Assembly: GCA_044221555.1 (NCBI GenBank)
Contig: JBGAOY010000003.1
Span: 186,001-250,000 of the forward strand
Origin: JAEUJM01 sp044221555
GTDB lineage: Bacteria > Actinomycetota > Acidimicrobiia > Acidimicrobiales > DATDAH01
DNA length: 64,000 nt
Direction of reading: 5' to 3'
Shown one piece after another: positions 28,916 to 38,800 of this stretch. Under the pieces are notes generated by a model. It was given only the letters and a program-made list of their open reading frames with translations, made no database searches and was not told the origin of the DNA. Made by a program: the position numbers and the translations under genes. How positions within the stretch are numbered: the first letter of the stretch is position 1; each line of letters begins with the position of its first letter.

Positions 28916-29725
28916 GTGCCTGAGGGCGACACCCTCCACCGCAGCGCCAACCGCCTCCGCCCGGCCCTCGCCGGCGCCCGTTTGGCCCGCTTCGAGGCGC
29001 ATCGCCTCACCGGCGGCGTGCGGCCCACGGTGGGCACCACCATCGAGCGGGTCGAGGCGGTGGGCAAGCACCTGCTCATCACCTTCGACGACGGTGTGGT
29101 GCTGCGCACCCACCTGCGCATGAGCGGCAGCTGGCACCTGTACCGGGTGGGCCAGCGGTGGCGGAAGGCGCCGCACCTGGCCCGGGCGGTGGTGGGCACC
29201 GACGAGTGGGTGGCGGTGTGCTTCTCCGCCCCCGTGGTCGAGGCGTTCCGACAGCCGCCCCCGGGCGCGTCGCACCCCCTCGACCACCTCGGCCCCGACC
29301 TGTGCCGGCCCGACGTCGACCTCGACGCTGCGGTCGAGCGGTTCGCCACGGTGGTCGAGCCCGACGAGCAGGTGAAGGTGGCGCTGCTCGATCAGCGCAT
29401 CGCCAGCGGCATCGGCAACGTCTACGCCAGTGAGGTGTGCTTCGCCTGCGGGGTCGACCCCTTCACCCCGATCGCGGCGCTCGACGTGGCCCAGCGCCGC
29501 CGGTTGCTGGCCACGGCCTCGTCGCAGCTGCGGGCCAACCTGGGCAGCGGGCCCCGCACCACCGTGCCCGGCCGGCCCGGAGGTCTGGCCGTGTACGGGC
29601 GCCGTGGCCAACCGTGTCGCCGGTGCGGTACACCGGTGCGGATGCGCCTCCAGGGGGAACAGGCCCGCAGCACGTATTGGTGCCCGACCTGCCAGACGAC
29701 ACCCGAAACGGGAGACCAAGGATGA
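28916..29725 (+). CDS. nei: Fpg/Nei-family DNA glycosylase (endonuclease VIII-like)
   Basis: A 269-residue bifunctional DNA glycosylase/AP lyase that removes oxidised bases. The N-terminus PEGDTLHRSANRLRPALAG supplies the catalytic Pro2 and Glu3 and is the Nei2 rather than the Fpg type. The helix-two-turn-helix shows DQRIASGIGNVYASEV. The C-terminal zinc finger has CRRCGTPV and YWCPTCQT (four Cys). The start is GTG 28916, since Pro2 must follow the initiator; the open frame upstream is disregarded. Its stop overlaps the ndh start in ATGA. Confidence 0.92.
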   Translation: MPEGDTLHRSANRLRPALAGARLARFEAHRLTGGVRPTVGTTIERVEAVGKHLLITFDDGVVLRTHLRMSGSWHLYRVGQRWRKAPHLARAVVGTDEWVAVCFSAPVVEAFRQPPPGASHPLDHLGPDLCRPDVDLDAAVERFATVVEPDEQVKVALLDQRIASGIGNVYASEVCFACGVDPFTPIAALDVAQRRRLLATASSQLRANLGSGPRTTVPGRPGGLAVYGRRGQPCRRCGTPVRMRLQGEQARSTYWCPTCQTTPETGDQG

Positions 29726-31092
29726 CTTCTGGACGCGGGCAGCACCGCGACCCCGCGCCGAGCTACGACGTCGGCCCGGCGGCGGCGGTCCGACGGCGGA
29801 GGGTCGTGATCGTCGGCGCCGGGTTCGGCGGGCTGGCCACCGCCCGGGGACTGGCCGGCGCCGACCTGGACGTCACCATCGTCGATCGCCACAACTTCCA
29901 CACCTTCCAGCCCCTGCTCTACCAGGTGGCCACCGCGGGCCTGAATCCGGCCGACGTGGCCTACCCGGTACGGGGCATCTTCCAACAGCAGCTGAACGTG
30001 TCGTTCCGCCATGCGGAGGTGGCCGGGGTCGACTGGCGTCAGCGCCACGTGGTGTTCGCCGACGGCACCGATCTGGCCTTCGACCACCTCGTGATCGCCG
30101 CGGGCGCGACCACCAACTTCTTCGGGGTCATCGGCGCCGAGGAGCACGCCTTCCCGCTGTACTCATTGGCCGAGGCCGCGCAGCTGCGCAACCACGTCCT
30201 GTCCTGCTTCGAGGCCGCCGACCGCAACCCGCACCTGATCGACGAGGGCGCCCTGACGTTCGTGGTGGTGGGTGGTGGCCCCACGGGTGTCGAGGTGGCC
30301 GGCGCGCTCAGCGAGCTGATCAGCCACGTGCTCAGCAAGGACTTCCAGCGCCTCGCGGTGGCCCGCGCCCGGGTGCTGCTCGTCGAGCGGGAGGACCACC
30401 TGCTCCCGCCGTTCCACCCGAAGTCCCAGTACTACTCCCGCCAGACCCTGGTGTCCCGGGGGGTCGAGGTGCGGCTGGGCGAGTCGGTCGAGCGCATCTC
30501 GGCGACCCGGGTCCACCTCGGGTCGGGCGAGGTGCTGCCCGCCCACACGCTCGTCTGGGCCGCCGGCATCCAGGCCAACCCCCTCGCCGCCGCCCTCGGG
30601 GTCGAACAGGGCCGAGGCGGCCGCATCGTGGTCGGTCCCGATCTGGTCGTGAAGGGCCACGAGCAGGTCTTCGCCATCGGTGACGTGGCCCACATCGAGA
30701 GCGGGCGCCTGCGCACGCACGTGCTGCCGCAGCTGGCGCCGGTGGCGGTGCAGTCGGGCGCGCACGTGGCCCGCCAGATCCGTCGGATCGAGGCCGGGCG
30801 CCCCACCCGCAGCTTCCACTACCTCGACAAGGGCACGATGGCCACCGTGGGCCGTCGGGCCGCGGTGGCGGAGCTGCCGCTGCACATCCGCCTGCACGGC
30901 TCACCGGCGTGGATGGCCTGGCTGGGGCTGCACCTGCTCACGCTCGTCGGGTTCCGCAACCGGGTGTCGGTGTTCCTCAACTGGGCGTGGAGCTACCTCA
31001 CCTGGGACCGCGGCCCCCGTCTCATCTTCAGCCCCCTGCCCGACGAGGACGCCGGGCTGGCGCCCTCGTCCGTCGAGGACGAGCTCGGATGA
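29722..31092 (+). CDS. ndh: type II NADH dehydrogenase
   Basis: A 456-residue membrane-associated flavoenzyme that oxidises NADH and reduces quinone without pumping protons. FAD motif VVIVGAGFGGLATARGLAG lies at about residues 27-45, preceded by a 26-residue extension. The NADH motif is FVVVGGGPTGVEVAGALSEL near residue 175. FHTFQPLLYQVATAGLNP and VFAIGDVAHIESG are also characteristic. The C-terminus holds WMAWLGLHLLTLVGFRNR, the likely membrane-anchoring helix. ATG 29722 overlaps the nei stop by 4 bp and a GGGAG ribosome site lies just upstream, so the two genes are probably translationally coupled. Confidence 0.93.
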   Translation: MTSGRGQHRDPAPSYDVGPAAAVRRRRVVIVGAGFGGLATARGLAGADLDVTIVDRHNFHTFQPLLYQVATAGLNPADVAYPVRGIFQQQLNVSFRHAEVAGVDWRQRHVVFADGTDLAFDHLVIAAGATTNFFGVIGAEEHAFPLYSLAEAAQLRNHVLSCFEAADRNPHLIDEGALTFVVVGGGPTGVEVAGALSELISHVLSKDFQRLAVARARVLLVEREDHLLPPFHPKSQYYSRQTLVSRGVEVRLGESVERISATRVHLGSGEVLPAHTLVWAAGIQANPLAAALGVEQGRGGRIVVGPDLVVKGHEQVFAIGDVAHIESGRLRTHVLPQLAPVAVQSGAHVARQIRRIEAGRPTRSFHYLDKGTMATVGRRAAVAELPLHIRLHGSPAWMAWLGLHLLTLVGFRNRVSVFLNWAWSYLTWDRGPRLIFSPLPDEDAGLAPSSVEDELG

Positions 31093-31115
31093 CCGCCACC
31101 GCCACCACCGTCCTG

Positions 31116-31165
31116 GTTCTGGCTCCCGATTGGACCGCTATGACGGTCCAATCGGGAGCCAGAAC
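31116..31165. repeat. 50-bp palindromic element C
   Basis: Perfect 22-bp arms (31116-31137 / 31144-31165) with a 6-nt loop CTATGA; ends GTTCTGGCTCCCGATT and AATCGGGAGCCAGAAC. It lies between ndh and the DUF3052 gene and is the strongest stem of the family. Confidence 0.93.
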
Positions 31166-31185
31166 GGGCTGTTGGGGTGGGTGAC

Positions 31186-31620
31186 GTGACGGCGGCCGGG
31201 TACTCGGGCACGCCGCTGGCCAGGAAGCTGGGCATCAAGCAGGGGCACTCGGTGGCGCTGCTCAGCGCCCCCGACGGGTTCGAAGCCACCCTCGACCCGG
31301 TCCCCGACGGGGTGACGTTCCGCCGTCGAGCGCAGGGCACCAACGACGTGATCGTGGCGTTCCACACGAAGCGGTCCGACTTCGAGGGCCGCCTCGACAC
31401 GGCGTTGCGGTCGATGGATGTCGACGGCGGCCTGTGGGTGGCGTGGCCCAAGAAGGCGTCGAAGGTGCCCACCGACATCACCGAGGACACCGTGCGCGAG
31501 GTCTGCCTGCCCCTCGGCCTGGTCGACAACAAGGTGTGCGCCATCGACGATGTCTGGTCCGGCCTCCGAGTGGTGTGGCGCAGAGAGCTGCGAGCCGCGA
31601 AGCGAGCGGCGGGCGCCTGA
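31186..31620 (+). CDS. DUF3052 family protein
   Basis: A 144-residue cytosolic protein of the actinobacterial DUF3052 family, function unknown. The N-terminus TAAGYSGTPLARKLGIKQGH and the core LWVAWPKKASKVPTDITED match this family, as does VCAIDDVWSGLRVVWR near the C-terminus. I prefer GTG 31186 because family members begin just before GYSGTPL; GTG 31177 is three codons upstream in frame. Palindrome C lies 20 bp upstream and palindrome D just past the stop. Confidence 0.85.
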   Translation: MTAAGYSGTPLARKLGIKQGHSVALLSAPDGFEATLDPVPDGVTFRRRAQGTNDVIVAFHTKRSDFEGRLDTALRSMDVDGGLWVAWPKKASKVPTDITEDTVREVCLPLGLVDNKVCAIDDVWSGLRVVWRRELRAAKRAAGA

Positions 31621-31627
31621 ACCCGGG

Positions 31628-31677
31628 GAACTGGCGCCCGATCCTGTCGTCCTGGACACCGGATCGGGCGCCAGTTC
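31628..31677. repeat. 50-bp palindromic element D
   Basis: Perfect 16-bp arms (31628-31643 / 31662-31677) starting GAACTGGCGCCCGATC. It lies between the convergent DUF3052 and response-regulator genes, a natural place for a two-way terminator. Confidence 0.92.
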
Positions 31678-31703
31678 GCGGGGAGGTGAGGGTCAGCCTG
31701 GTG

Positions 31704-32366
31704 TCAGGCGGAGCGGGGCTCGGCCAGGGCCCGGGCCCGCTCGGCGTGGCGCTGGAGCTTCGCCACCGCGTAGCCGGTGTGCAGGTTCACCAGGCGGGCG
31801 GTCACCTCGTGGCGGCGGGCGATGTCGGCCGGGGTGTCGCCGCCGGCCAGGCTCATCAGCACCTCCCGCTCGGTGGCGGTCAGCGGTGACGAGGCCCCGT
31901 ACGGGTGGCTCACGTCCTTGGCGTAGGCGTCCACGTCGTGCATCACGCGTGCGGCCACCAGCGGCGGCAGCAGGTACTCGCCCCGGGTGGCGCCCCGCAC
32001 CGCCATGCCGCACTGCTCGACCGCCTCGGCCCGCTGCAGGCAGCCGGCGGCACCGTAGGTGATGGCCTGGTAGACCGCCTCGAGGTCCTCGGGGCCGGCC
32101 AGCAGGATCATCTGGGTGGCGGGGGCGTGCCGCAGGACGGTCCAGCAGGCGGCCAGGGCCGCCTGCCCGGGCAGTTTCACGTCGAGGAGCACCACGTCGG
32201 GCAGCTTGTCGAGGATGCGCTCCACCGCGTAGGCGGGGTCGCCGGTCGCCTCCAGCACGGTGACCGCCCGCTCCTGCTCCAATCGGGCCACGATCTGGTC
32301 GCGACGCGGCTGCTCGGCATCGGCCACCATCACGGTGATCTCCGGAAGCGCCGCCACTGCGCACAT
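31704..32366 (-). CDS. NarL/LuxR-type response regulator
   Basis: A 220-residue two-component response regulator. The receiver domain (~10-125) shows VMVADAEQPRRDQI (acidic pocket) and VVLLDVKLPGQAAL (phospho-acceptor Asp). A LuxR-type helix-turn-helix begins at LTATEREVLMSLAGGDTPAD and continues IARRHEVTARLVNLHTGYAV. No histidine kinase is adjacent, so it is an orphan here. ATG 32366 is used; GTG four codons on is also possible. The upstream ABC exporter genes are on the same strand 68 bp away and could be targets, but that is a guess. Confidence 0.87.
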   Translation of the reverse strand: MCAVAALPEITVMVADAEQPRRDQIVARLEQERAVTVLEATGDPAYAVERILDKLPDVVLLDVKLPGQAALAACWTVLRHAPATQMILLAGPEDLEAVYQAITYGAAGCLQRAEAVEQCGMAVRGATRGEYLLPPLVAARVMHDVDAYAKDVSHPYGASSPLTATEREVLMSLAGGDTPADIARRHEVTARLVNLHTGYAVAKLQRHAERARALAEPRSA

Positions 32367-32434
32367 GGCCGCCTATCGACCGTGCCGGCCGAGGCCTTGA
32401 GGCAGGTGGGCCGTTCGGCCCACGCGAGGGTGGG

Positions 32435-34990
32435 CTACTCGGTGGCGATGGCGTCGAGCACGTCGAGCCGGGCGGCCCGGCGTGCGGGCCACGCCGCCAT
32501 CAGCACCGCGAGCCCGGCGGCCACCACCGACAGCACCAGCAACTGGCCGATCGGCAGGCGGAACGTGTTGAAGCCCTGGCTCTCCAGCACGGTGACCAGC
32601 GAGTACGAGAACACGATGCCGAGCACCAGCCCGAGCGCGGTGCCGAGCAGGGCGATGATGACCGCTTCCCAGCGGATCGAGGTCCGCACCTGCCGGCGCG
32701 ACATGCCGACCGCCCGCATCAGGCCGAGCTCGCGGGTGCGTTCGTAGATCGACAGGCCGAGGGTGTTGATGATGCCCACGAAGGCGATGATGACCGCGAG
32801 GCCCAACAGCACGTAGATCAGCGCCAGGAACTGGTTGATCTGCTTGGCCTGGTTGGCCTTCAGCTCGGCCTGGTCCTGCACCTTGGCCAAGGGGTAGTTG
32901 TCGGTGACCGTCTCGATGGCGGCCCGGCCCTCGTCGGGGCTCACCCCGTCGGCGAGCGTCACGATCACCTGGTTGTCGTACTGGTCCTCGAAGTTGGCCT
33001 CGTAGGTGCGCAGCCCGAACAGGTAGTCGATCGGGATGTTGACGTTGATCGCGTCCTCCCGCTCGTAGAGGGCGACGATCCGGAAATCCTGGTTCTCGGG
33101 GTGCGAGGGGAACCGGATGTTGATCGTGTCGCCCACGCCCCGCCCGAGGGACTCGGCCTGGTCGGCGCTGAGCGCGACGGTGCCCTCCTCGTCGAGGGCG
33201 GCCGGGTCGCCCTGGATCTCGCCGACGTCGACGACGTCGAAGATCAGGGAGGGGTCCACGCCGGCCACCGTCTCGGCCTGGAACGCGACCTGGGCCTCGC
33301 CGACCCGCACACCGGCCGCGTCCTGCACCTCGGGCACGGCGTTGAGCTCGTCGGTCATGGTGACGGGCAGGCCGCCCTGGCCGAAGGTCTGCGAGTCGAT
33401 CAGGAAGTCGCCGTTGAAGTTCTGGTTGATCGACTCGTCGACCGACGCCTTGGCCGAGTCGGCGAAGATCGTGATGAACCCGATGAGGGTGACCGCGATC
33501 ATCAGCGCCGCCGCGGTGGACGCGGTGCGCTTCGGGTTGCGGATGGCGTTCTCGCGGGCCAGCACCCCGGTGATGCCCTTGATGCGGGGGATGGGCCAGG
33601 CCAGGAAGCGGCTGATCGGCCCGGCGATGACGGGTCCCAGCGTCGTGACCGCCAGGAACAGGAAGCCCACCCCGACGCCCACGACCTTGGCCGAGTCGTC
33701 AGCGAGGCCCTTGGCCAGCAGGAGCGCGCCGAGCAGCGCGAGGACGAGACCGCTGATGCGCCGGGCCAGTGAGCCCGCGGAGGTGTCCTGGGCCACGTCC
33801 CGGAGCGCGGCGATGGGCGGGATCCTCCCGGCCCGCCGGGCGGGGAAGAACGCGGCCACGACCGTGATGAGCGTCCCCACGATCATGGAGATGACGATGG
33901 TCTGGGGCTTCACCACCGCCCCGCTGTCGGGGAGGTCGAGCCCGAGGCTGGCGAACGCCGCCTTCAGCCCGAACGCGAGGCCGATGCCGGCAACGACGCC
34001 GACCGCGGATGCGAGCAACCCGACCACCGCCGCCTCGACCATGACCGAACCGAGGATCTGACGTCCATTGGCCCCCACGGCCCGCAGCAGGGCCATCTCG
34101 CGGCCCCGCTGCACGACGATGATCGAGAAGGTGTTGTAGATGATGAACGAGCCCACGAACAGCGCGATGCCGGCGAAGATCAAGAGGAAGGTCGTGAAGA
34201 AGCCGAGCCCGGCCGCGACGTCGTTCTGGTTCTCGGCGGTGATGGCGTCACCCGTGATGGCCTCGGTGCCCGAGGGCAGCGCCGCCGTGAGGTCCTGCAC
34301 CAGCTCCTCCTGGCTCACGCCGTCGGCGGCGACGACCGCGATCTGCTCGAACTTGCCGGGCTTGCCCACGAGCTCCTGCGCCACGCTGGTCTCGAACAGC
34401 ACGATGTTGGCCCCGGCGAGGCTGTTGGAGTCACCGAAGGTGGCGATGCCGCTGATCTGGTACGGCGTCGACCCGGCCTGGGTGAGCACGCGGACGGTGT
34501 CACCCACCGCCAGGTCGTTGTCGTCCGCGGTGCCCTTGTCGACCACCACCTGCTCACCGATCGGGGCTTCCCCCTCGACCAGGTTGAACTGGTTGAGCTG
34601 GGGCACGGTGCTCCAGTTGAACGCCAGGGTCGGCGCGCCCTGGGTCGGGTTGCCGATCAGGTCGCCGTTGGCGTCGGCCAGTGCGGCGGGCCCGGCCACC
34701 TGCCCCTCGGCGTCGGCCACCGACGGCAGGCTGAGCACCAGGTCGAGATCCTCTTGGGTCACCCGGCCCCGTTGGCTCTGGCCGAACGCGCCCTCGAAGG
34801 TCTCCTGCTTGCGCACCACCGCGTCGGTGCCGGCGTTCACCTCGGTGAACAGCTGATCGAACACGGAGCGGATGGTGTCGGTGAGCACCAGGCTGCCGGC
34901 CATGAACGCCACGCCCAGCACCACGGCCAGGGCGGTGAGCGCGAGCCGCAGCTTGTGCGCGAGAAGGCCCTTGAGGGTGACGTTCAGCAT
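32435..34990 (-). CDS. ABC transporter permease, FtsX/MacB-like, duplicated
   Basis: An 851-residue membrane protein with two FtsX-type halves. Each has helices around a conserved core (TFSIIVVQRGREMALLRAVG in the first, YERTRELGLMRAVGMSRRQV in the second), and each half starts with a helix and a large extracellular domain. It is the membrane part of an exporter in the family of lipoprotein/macrolide exporters and cell-wall-hydrolase regulators; cargo unknown. The ATG shares one base with the ATPase stop (TGATG at 34990), so the two are translated together. The longer frame upstream of this ATG overlaps the ATPase and is false. Confidence 0.92.
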   Translation of the reverse strand: MLNVTLKGLLAHKLRLALTALAVVLGVAFMAGSLVLTDTIRSVFDQLFTEVNAGTDAVVRKQETFEGAFGQSQRGRVTQEDLDLVLSLPSVADAEGQVAGPAALADANGDLIGNPTQGAPTLAFNWSTVPQLNQFNLVEGEAPIGEQVVVDKGTADDNDLAVGDTVRVLTQAGSTPYQISGIATFGDSNSLAGANIVLFETSVAQELVGKPGKFEQIAVVAADGVSQEELVQDLTAALPSGTEAITGDAITAENQNDVAAGLGFFTTFLLIFAGIALFVGSFIIYNTFSIIVVQRGREMALLRAVGANGRQILGSVMVEAAVVGLLASAVGVVAGIGLAFGLKAAFASLGLDLPDSGAVVKPQTIVISMIVGTLITVVAAFFPARRAGRIPPIAALRDVAQDTSAGSLARRISGLVLALLGALLLAKGLADDSAKVVGVGVGFLFLAVTTLGPVIAGPISRFLAWPIPRIKGITGVLARENAIRNPKRTASTAAALMIAVTLIGFITIFADSAKASVDESINQNFNGDFLIDSQTFGQGGLPVTMTDELNAVPEVQDAAGVRVGEAQVAFQAETVAGVDPSLIFDVVDVGEIQGDPAALDEEGTVALSADQAESLGRGVGDTINIRFPSHPENQDFRIVALYEREDAINVNIPIDYLFGLRTYEANFEDQYDNQVIVTLADGVSPDEGRAAIETVTDNYPLAKVQDQAELKANQAKQINQFLALIYVLLGLAVIIAFVGIINTLGLSIYERTRELGLMRAVGMSRRQVRTSIRWEAVIIALLGTALGLVLGIVFSYSLVTVLESQGFNTFRLPIGQLLVLSVVAAGLAVLMAAWPARRAARLDVLDAIATE

Positions 34991-35745
34991 CAGCTGTCGA
35001 GGCCCTTGAGGCGGTCGAGCACCTTGTCGGCGGTGGGGTCGACCATGTCGTCGACGATCTTGCCGTCGGCGAGGAACAGGGCGCGGTCGGCGTAGCCCGC
35101 CGCCACGGGGTCGTGGGTGACCATCACGATGGTCTGGCCGAAGTCGTTCACCGCGCTCTGCATGAATTGCAGGATCTCGGCGCCCGAGCGGGAGTCGAGG
35201 TTGCCGGTGGGCTCGTCGGCGAAGATGATCTCCGGGGCGCCGGCGAGGGCCCGGGCCACCGCGACGCGCTGTTGCTGGCCACCGGACAGCTCGCTGGGCC
35301 GGTGCTTGAGACGGTCGCCCAACCGCACGGTGCTCACCACCTGATCGAGGCGGGCCTGGTCGGGCTTGCGGCCGGCCAGGGCCTGGGGAAGCGTGATGTT
35401 CTCGAGGGCGGTGAGGGTGGGCACCAGGTTGAAGGCCTGGAACACGAACCCGATCTTGTCCCGGCGCAGCGCGGTGAGGTCCTTCTCCTTCAGCGAGCCC
35501 AGGTCGACGTCGCCGATGTACACGTGGCCCGAGGTCAAGAGGTCGAGCCCGGCCATGCAGTGCATGAGGGTGGACTTCCCCGACCCCGACGGTCCCATGA
35601 TCGCGGTGAACTGGCCCTTGGCCAGGTCGACGTCGACGCCGTCGAGGGCGCGCACCTCGGTGTCGCCCTCGCCGTAGATCTTGGTTGCCTGCACGGCACG
35701 CGCGGCGATGGCGGTGGCGGGCGGGGCGGTGTCGGTCAATGCCAC
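34990..35745 (-). CDS. ABC transporter ATPase, LolD/MacB type
   Basis: A 251-residue nucleotide-binding protein that powers the FtsX-like permease encoded next to it. Walker A is MGPSGSGKSTLMH, the signature is LSGGQQQRVAVARALA, Walker B is IIFADEPTGNLD and the switch His is in VMVTHDP. The phrase DEPTGNLDSRSG is typical of the LolD/MacB/FtsE branch. The start is GTG 35745 with GGGAGG about 6 nt upstream. Its stop TGA overlaps the permease ATG. Confidence 0.94.
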   Translation of the reverse strand: MALTDTAPPATAIAARAVQATKIYGEGDTEVRALDGVDVDLAKGQFTAIMGPSGSGKSTLMHCMAGLDLLTSGHVYIGDVDLGSLKEKDLTALRRDKIGFVFQAFNLVPTLTALENITLPQALAGRKPDQARLDQVVSTVRLGDRLKHRPSELSGGQQQRVAVARALAGAPEIIFADEPTGNLDSRSGAEILQFMQSAVNDFGQTIVMVTHDPVAAGYADRALFLADGKIVDDMVDPTADKVLDRLKGLDS

Positions 35746-35863
35746 GGAGGTCCTCCCGGAGACGTGTCCGCCTCACGCTAACGGCGCGCCGCCGCAGGAT
35801 GGCGCGATGATTCCGCGCGCCCGGCCGTGGCGAATGGCGGGAACGGCCACGCCCATCGCCCCG

Positions 35864-35869
35864 TAGGCT
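35864..35869 (+). promoter_or_regulatory. -10-like hexamer of the cyclase-ATPase gene
   Basis: TAGGCT ends 7 nt before ATG 35877. Confidence 0.5.
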
Positions 35870-35876
35870 GGCGCCC

Positions 35877-38800
35877 ATGACGTGCGGGTCGTGCGGCGCG
35901 GCCGTACCCGACGGGGCGCGGTTCTGCCCCTCGTGCGGTCACGCCACCTCGGTGCCCAACGACGAGCGGCGGGTCGCCACCGTGCTGTTCGGCGACCTCG
36001 TCGGCTTCACGTCGCTGTCCGAGGCGGCCGACCCCGAGCACATCAAGAACTTGGTCGATCGCTGCTTCGAGCGCCTGGTCGCCGAGATCGAGACGTTCGG
36101 GGGCAAGGTCGACAAGATCGTGGGCGACGCCATCGTGGCGCTGTTCGGCGCACCGGTCGCCCACGAGGACGATGCGGAGCGGGCGGTGCGGGCCGCCCTG
36201 CGCATGCAGGAGACCATGGCCCTCCACGCCGCCGAGATCGGCGTCGACGTGCGCATGCGCATCGGGGTCAACACCGGCGAGGTGCTGGTGGGCGCCCTGC
36301 GGGCCGGCGGCGACTACACGGCCATGGGCGATGTGGTCAACACCGCCAGCCGCCTGCAGACCGCCGCACCTCCCGGCCAGGTGCTGGTCGGCCCGGCGAC
36401 CTACGCCGCCACCCAGGGCGTGATCGGGTACGACGAGATGGGCCTGCTGCAGGCGAAGGGACGTGAGGAGCCCGTGCCGGCATGGGTGGCGACCGCGCCG
36501 CTCCTGCCGCCCGGCTACCGCCCCCAGCGCGACCGAGCGCCCCTGGTGGGCCGCGAGCCCGAGTTGGCCATGCTGCGCGGCGCGGTCGACGCGGCGGTGG
36601 CGCACAACCGCGCCCAGCTCATCTTGTTGGTGGGCGATGCCGGCGTGGGCAAGAGCCGCCTCGCCGAGGAGGTGGCCACCCTGGCCGAGTGCAACCACGA
36701 GGCCATCGTGCTGGAGGGCCGCTGCGTGCCCTACGGCGAAGCCAACGTGTGGTGGCCCGTGGCCGAGGCGCTGCGCCAGGCGCTCAGCCTGTCCACCGAG
36801 GCGCCGTTCAGCACCGCCTGCGACCACGCCATCGACGTGGTGAGCCGCACGCTCGAGCTCGATCCCGGCGACGACGAGGTCGATCGGGTCGTCGAGGGTC
36901 TGATGTACCTACTGGGCTACGAGGTGCCCCTGCGCGACATCGAGCCCCAGCGGGCCCGCGACGAGGCCACCCGCTCGGTGCTCACCCTGGTGGAGGGCTA
37001 CGCCCTCGCGCACCCCGTGGTGATCGTGCTGTCCGACCTGCACTGGGCCGATCCGCTGGTGTTCGAGATGCTCGACGACATGTTGGCCCGCCTGGGCCGC
37101 TTCCCGTACGTGGTGGTCGGCACGAGCCGGCCCGGGATCGAGGAGCGCTGGGCGCCCCGCCACGGCCGCCACAACGTCGCCGTGCTCAACCTCGACCCGC
37201 TCGACCGTGCCGCGGCCGAGCACCTGCTGGGCCTCCTGCTCGACGAAGAGGCACCCGACGACGTGCGGGCCCTGCTGCTCGACCGCAGCGGCGGCAACCC
37301 GTTCTTCCTCGAGGAGTTGGTGTCGCTGCTCGACGAGACCGGGATGGTGGGCGGCGCCCCGAGCGGCGACCGGGGCTTCCGCGACCTGCCCGACACGTTG
37401 CGGGGCCTGGTCGCGGCCCGCCTCGACGCCCTGCCCCACCACGAGCGCCAGACCCTGGTGAACGCCGCGGTGTGGGGCCGCCGGGGCCCCATCGAGGCCC
37501 TCGAGAAGATGATCGAGGAGGAGGACCCGTCGGGCGCCGCCGCCGCCGAGGCCCTCAGCGGGCTGGCCGCCAAGGAGGTGCTGCTGGTCGAGGGCCGGCG
37601 CTGGAGCTTCCATTCCGAGCTCGTGCGCGACGTCGCCTACGGCACGCTCACCAAGGCCGACCGGGCCCGCAAGCACGCCGGCATCGCCACCTACCTGGAG
37701 GAGCACCCGGGCGCCGCGCCCGACGAGCGGGTGGTGGACATCGTCGCCTACCACTTCGCCATCGCCGCCGGGTTGGCCGCCGAGATGGGCGAGGTGGCCG
37801 ACCTGCGCCCCGACATCGGCGACCGGGCCCTCCACTGGGTGACCGAGGCGGCCCGCCGCGCCGACCGGGCCGACCTCCACCAGAACGCGGCCCGGCTCTA
37901 CGGGCAGGCCCTCGACCTGGCCCACGCCCTGGGCGACGACGAGGCCGCCACCGATGCGGTGCTGGGGCGGGCCAACGCGCTCACCGAGCAGCGCGAGCTG
38001 AGCGCGGCCCGGGCCGACGTGGGACGCGCCCTCGCCACCGCGGAGGCCACCGGTGATCGCCGGATACTCGCCCGCGCCCTGGTGGTGCTGGGCGACATCG
38101 AGTGGCGCGAGGGCGACCACGCCGCCGCGGTGGTCACCCTCGACCGCGCCATCGACGTGTTCCGGGAGCTGGGCGATCGCCAGGGCCTGGCCAGGGCGTT
38201 GCGCAGCCGCGGGATGGCCGACCTGATGGTGGGGGCCCACGACGAGGCGCCCGAGTCGCTCGAGGCCGCGTTGGCCGCATCGCGCGAGGTGGGCGACGTG
38301 CGGGGCGAGGCCTGGGCGCTGCAGAACCTGGCGTGGATCGCGTTCGTCGACGGCGATCCCGACGAGGCCGAGCGGCGGCTGTCGTCGTCGATCGACAAGT
38401 TCGAGGAGATCGGCGACAAGGGCGGCCTCAGCTGGGGCCACGGCCTCATGGCCTGGATCAAGTTCCGGCTGGGCGACACGGCCGCCGCGGATGCACTCGT
38501 CGACCGGGTGCTGCCCGAAGCCCGGGAGCGGGGCGACCAGTGGGGCGAGGGCATGATGCTCGTGCTCCAGAGCGTGATGCGGTTGTGGGCGGGCCGGTCC
38601 CGGGAGGCCCACGAGATCGCGGCCGAGGCGGCAGCCATCTTCCGCCGCCTCGAGGACGTGTTCGGCGAGGTGCAGGCCCTGGCGCCGCTGGGCCGCTCGC
38701 TCATCGCCCTCGGCCGGGTCGACGACGGGTTCGCCGTGCTCGAGCAGATGCTCGAGGTGCGCGGGATCACCGAAGACCTCCGCGGCTTGGCCCTGACCGT

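Noticed and set aside
34991..35878. Upstream extension of the permease frame to 1,147 codons
   Set aside because: The extension is out of frame with, and fully overlaps, the ATPase gene, whose Walker and signature motifs are intact.
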